DNA of 64,000 bases, from NCBI GenBank assembly GCA_016584305.1, contig JACEEZ010023648.1, forward strand, positions 226,001-290,000. Reading direction: 5' to 3'. The DNA comes from Chionoecetes opilio. Its lineage: Eukaryota > Arthropoda > Malacostraca > Decapoda > Majidae. Of this stretch, positions 60,697-64,000 are shown in pieces; position 1 is the stretch's first letter; the number at the start of each line of letters is the position of its first letter. The notes below the pieces were generated by a model. It had not been told where the DNA came from and ran no database searches. It saw only the letters and a list, made by a program, of their open reading frames with translations. The position numbers and the translations under genes were made by a program.

Positions 60697-60714
60697 GCGG
60701 TACTCGAGTACCGC
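60697..60714. repeat. 18-bp perfect palindrome in hAT subterminal region
   Basis: GCGGTACTCGAGTACCGC. It shares CGAGTAC with the minisatellite unit. Confidence 0.85.
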
Positions 60715-60770
60715 TAGCCCTGACGGATCCGTGGTAATCGAGTCCAGTAATCGAATCCCGCCCAGCCCCA

Positions 60771-61130
60771 CCACCCGCCGCCTCTCTCAAAACCAGCTGT
60801 CATCCGCCTCACCTGTGCCTTCCTGAAGAAGACAGGTCAGCGCCCACGCCTTTGATAGCACCATGGGATATCACCAGTGATCATAGGATTCCTCAAAGGG
60901 TCCTCGCTCTCCTACTAAATAATTACCAAGGAGATCTCCGCTGGCGGAGTAGCGGGCGGCGGCCGATCTCCTGCCCAGCCGCCCTCACAACACCCCGTTA
61001 TCTGCTGTACCTGTGCCTTCCTGAAGAAGACAGGTCAGCTCCCACACCTGTGATAGCACCATAGGATTTCACCAGGGATCATAGGATTCCTCGAGGGGTC
61101 CTCGCACCCCTACTAAATATTACCAAAGAG
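60771..61130 (+). mobile_element. LINE-gamma 3'-end dimer in Tigger A5
   Basis: Same two-unit arrangement as 9985-10440 ('CACCTGTGCCTTCCTGAAGA' region at about 60810, related copy near 61010). Confidence 0.7.
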
Positions 61131-61909
61131 ATCTCCCTTGGTGTTGATATCCACCTCACAGGCTTCATGATGCTGCTGCTGCTGCCGCGGCCGTGCTGCC
61201 AGACGTGGATGAGACCCTTGCTTGTATTTCATCTCTTTACTCATATATATGAATAATAGCCATTCAAATGCTATTATGTCTACATTCCCCTAGAAAAATT
61301 ATATCTCATAGCATACCAAGCAGTAATAAACGAGCCTGGAGACTTCCTACCTCTCCTAATACCAGTCTCAAGCAGTCGTTGGCCAGCGTGCACGTTTACC
61401 ACCAAATCTACGACCTAGCCACGCTATGGGTTCGAGTTACCACCGAAGTCGGACTTCCCACCAAAAAAAAGGTGGTAAGTGCTTCGTGAGTTCCCGCCCT
61501 GATGAAATTTTTATGGTTCATCCTGGTTCTGCCAGCTGCTCTTGCTGAGTAGCTTGTTCGGCAACCGAGTTATCGTACGGCAACCGGTGCAATTATGAGT
61601 TTGAAATTCTGTTCGTGAACCGATTTGTTAAAAAAGTGAGACGTTCGAAACCCGAGGTTTGATTGTATTATATGTTTGGGGCTGATCTGACAGCTGACAT
61701 ACTCACCATTGGTACAGTATTTCATCTGTTTCTTTCACCCTTGTCATTCCCATCTATTTATTATTACAGGAGAACCTCGTTTATCGGCACCCTCGGGGGG
61801 GAGCGCATGCCGGATAACTCATTTTGCCGTTGTTTTGAGAGTTACTCTTATGGAATCGCCCAAAAAAAAAAAAAAAAAAAAAAAATTTTTTTTTTTATTA
61901 TATACATAT

Positions 61910-62140
61910 CAAAGGAACTGGCCAAGGGCACAACAAAAATGGGTAACACAAAGCCCGTTTAGTTGCCAGTCCCTATAAAGAAGACAGTAAGAGAATAAAA
62001 TAAAAAAGAGGGGTGAGCCAATTTAGTTCGGGAAGTGTCTTGTTACTCTTCTTTTGAAAAGATGTAAGTCATAGGAAAGTGGAAAACTAGAAACAGGAAG
62101 AGAGTTCCAGAGTTTATCAGTGAAAGGGATGAAAGGGTTG
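61910..62140 (-). mobile_element. LINE-beta 3' end
   Basis: The - strand reads the last coding bases ('FIPFTDKLWNSL'-like), 'KRRVTRHFPN'-like, then the 3' UTR 'CCTTGGCCAGTTCC'. Confidence 0.75.
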
Positions 62141-62228
62141 CCAACCCTGCGTACCCCGCCAAATTTGAACAAAATTTCTGCAGATTTTCTCAGTTTTTGA
62201 AATAATTATACCTAATTAATGCCTGGGT

Positions 62229-62382
62229 TATCCTGCTGAGTGCCCCGCACTCCTCATCAGGATGGACAAGCTAGTCCTCGTGTCGCACGCCAGCAGCACG
62301 AACACTCTCCTCTCTTTTTTCACAGGATCTCTCTGACGAGCTCAAGCTAGCCCGTGGTCCTCCCTGCTGGAGGCCCGGAGGG

Positions 62383-62423
<41 letters not shown>
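62229..62423 (+). mobile_element. Short poly(A)-tailed retroposon of unknown source
   Basis: Flanked by GCCTGGGT (62221-62228 and right after the A-run). The body is ~155 bp, begins TATCCTGCTGAGTGCCCCGC, contains 'GCACGCCAGCAGCACGAAC', ends 'GGAGGCCCGGAGGG', then ~40 A. No pol III boxes recognised; it could be a 5'-truncated LINE, a SINE or a processed transcript. Confidence 0.65.
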
Positions 62424-62424
<1 letters not shown>

Positions 62425-62549
62425 CCTGGGTCGATTAGTGCCGTTGTTTTGAGGCTGCCGTTGTTTTAAATGCCGGTTAAACGAGGTTCTCCTGTACAAT
62501 GCTTTTCATACAGATGGCATTGCTGTGTTTTTAATCACCTTCTCATCTT

Positions 62550-62725
62550 ATCTCATAAACATTATTGTTATTATTTTAATTAGTTAATGTTATTATTATC
62601 ATTATTGTTAGAGTAGTATTTTTAAATTATTATTATTCATATTATTTTATTATAATTATTATTGTTATCATTATTATTATTATTTGTTATTATTATTTCT
62701 ATTATTATAATTATTATTTTTACTA
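62550..62725. repeat. (ATT)n-rich stretch
   Basis: Imperfect TTA/ATT repeats; no other feature. Confidence 0.8.
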
Positions 62726-63047
62726 CAGCTAAGTATTAATTATCCGACCTTGGGGGGACCGAAAGTAGGTCGGATAAATGGAATAGTCGGATGTTCAGGT
62801 ATCACAGTAACCATAAACGTAAGACAAAATGGTATAGAACATAAAAGATGCAGCTCTTGAAGGCCGATCCAGTGGTATACGCGAAAGTAAAATTCATGCA
62901 TAAATAAAGCCACAAATAAATTTCTTATAAAAACTTTAAAAAACGAATTAAAATAAATGGCCAAAACAAGACACAATGTGGTGGTGAAAAAAGTCGGTTG
63001 TTTGGACAAGTCGGATGTTTGGAGGTCGGATGTTGGGAATTTGGCTG
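62726..63047. mobile_element. Tigger-like K, 322 bp
   Basis: TA at 62724-62725 and 63048-63049. Left CAGCTAAGTATTAATTATCC; right in reverse complement CAGCCAAATTCCCAACATCC. 'GGTCGGAT' motifs recur near both ends. Confidence 0.8.
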
Positions 63048-63049
63048 TA

Positions 63050-63357
63050 CTATTATTTTTACTACATATATCACTTTCTCAAGAGAGAGAATGAGAGGCC
63101 ATGGTCAAACACCCTTCTTATCACATGCTCTTATCACGGAATCAATCAATCATTGGGGGCATACGCCGGGGGGCGCGTCGCCTCGCCCACCCTACGACGC
63201 CACTCCCAGGGGTCACCTCACACGAGTCCCCATGCAGGCTCCCTTCCCATACCAAGCAACTCTCGACAGGAAGCATCACTTGCCCCAGATTATCAGAATG
63301 GAGGCGGATTATATATGGGTATATTTTTTTCCTTACAATAAGTATGCGCTGTGTATA
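63050..63357. other. Unassigned sequence between Tigger K and F3
   Basis: 63160-63310 is GC-rich ('GGGGGCATACGCCGGGGGGC') and short frames are open, but no domain is recognised. Confidence 0.3.
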
Positions 63358-63915
63358 CACACAACCCTCATTTTCCCGGATATCGGATTTGCCGGTCAGA
63401 ATCCGAGGTCCGGGGATATGTCAGAGTCCCGGACAAATGCCTGGTCCAGTCCGTAAATCGACAAAGTTGTCCGGCAGTCCGAGCGTCTCCTGTCACCCCT
63501 GGTCAGTGTCCGCGCCTCCCGCCAGGTGGCAGCATGCTCAGCGGTCGTATTGTTTACATCTGGGCACAAGACACTCACTGTTCACCTGCACCGCCTCCAT
63601 CAGTCCCCTGACCCCCACTGCCCCAGGTGCAGGAACGTCTCTGAGACTATTGAACACTTTCTGCAGCAGTGTTCGCGCTTCCACTTCCACCGTATAGTTC
63701 TACAGTCTCAACTCCTCACCCTGAACGTTACCACCTTTGACCTGCCCACCCTTCTTCTTCATCTTCTTGTGACCTTTTCTGCTTAGTATCGCTTTGTAGG
63801 TCGTCTGTCAAGCTCGAGCTCGAACTTGACACATATCTTCCTTCTTTGCCCCTCTGCAGCCCTTTCTTTCCCTGCCACCTGTGGGGAGAGAAGGGGCACA
63901 ACAGGGCAGTATATA
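63358..63915. mobile_element. Tigger-like F3, left part, with LINE-gamma
   Basis: It begins CACACAACCCTCATTTTCCC after TA and follows F1 through the LINE-gamma piece (63515-63750, '...CPRCRNVSETIEHFLQQCSRF'-type coding). It then joins sequence that resembles the Tigger B interior, inverted. The right end is not seen. Confidence 0.65.
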
Positions 63916-64000
63916 CTGTCGGACCCCGCCGAACACGACAGTTACGGTCCTGACCCCGTCGTGCACGGCAAAATTCGTGTTCGGCGAATAACAGGTTCAA
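63916..64000. mobile_element. Left end of a further Tigger-like element
   Basis: After TA it begins CTGTCGGACCCCGCCGAACA with recurring 'GAACACGA'/'GTGCACGGC' motifs, as in other pogo-type termini. Runs off the window. Confidence 0.5.

Larger units (their letters stand above)
61767..62494. mobile_element. Tigger D3 with LINE-beta end and a retroposon
   Basis: Left CAGGAGAACCTCGTTTATCG, right in reverse complement CAGGAGAACCTCGTTTAACC. It holds a LINE-beta 3' end (- strand, about 61910-62140, after A and T runs) and a poly(A)-tailed insertion at 62229-62423. Confidence 0.8.

Overview
The window is eukaryotic and repeat-rich, most likely from an arthropod and plausibly a decapod crustacean. 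The basis is spliceosomal exons with GT/AG borders, an arthropod-type Rab14, tRNA-derived SINEs, long (TA)n, (CT)n and (GT)n arrays, and an extreme density of Tc1/mariner-pogo (Tigger-like) elements. The species call is inference. No prokaryotic features are present.

Host genes. Only two host genes are visible. (1) Four internal exons of the small GTPase Rab14 lie on the + strand (20324-20450, 48987-49146, 49975-50051, 50201-50269). All junctions keep frame and together they encode about 144 of the usual ~215 residues. The P-loop exon and the C-terminal prenylated-tail exon were not found and should lie outside the window. One intron is 28.5 kb and is filled with transposons; the last intron exceeds 13.7 kb. 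(2) A C-terminal exon resembling a MADF/BESS-type DNA-binding protein lies at 1609-2209 (+) and carries a single-base frameshift.

Repeats, with labels used here only. Non-LTR retrotransposons: LINE-alpha (APE + RT, complete but broken copy at 2836-6834), LINE-beta (Jockey-group-like RT), LINE-gamma (RNase H and C-terminal Cys/His motif), LINE-delta (RT with an embedded PHD-like finger) and LINE-epsilon (C-terminal piece). DNA transposons: Tigger-like families A to M with TA target sites, each with distinctive termini; hAT elements with 8-bp duplications; a Harbinger-type element with a CTG duplication; and three TTAA-flanked elements of piggyBac type. LTR elements: a Gypsy fragment (28508-30522), a separate LTR/PBS/gag piece (35507-36665) and a gag-like pseudogene (47470-48700). 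SINEs: two tRNA-derived families.

Layout. 1-2.7 kb: Harbinger transposase relic, Tigger M and the MADF-type exon. 2.8-8.5 kb: LINE-alpha and a TTAA element. 9-19 kb: one LINE-delta copy on the - strand, split by at least five later insertions, one of them nested four deep. 19-50 kb: the Rab14 region with its large intron. 50.5-61.7 kb: Tigger J and a Tigger A element (A5) carrying an 8.2-kb hAT insertion, which in turn holds (TA)n arrays, Tigger C, D and E elements and a ~4.9-kb 28-bp minisatellite. 61.7-64 kb: further Tigger elements.

The most unusual structures are the minisatellite inside the hAT element, the reconstructable insertion order at 9-19 kb, a ~1-kb inverted pair of F elements around one TA (39411-41508), and several Tigger relics in which only the N-terminal CENP-B-type DNA-binding domain is recognisable.
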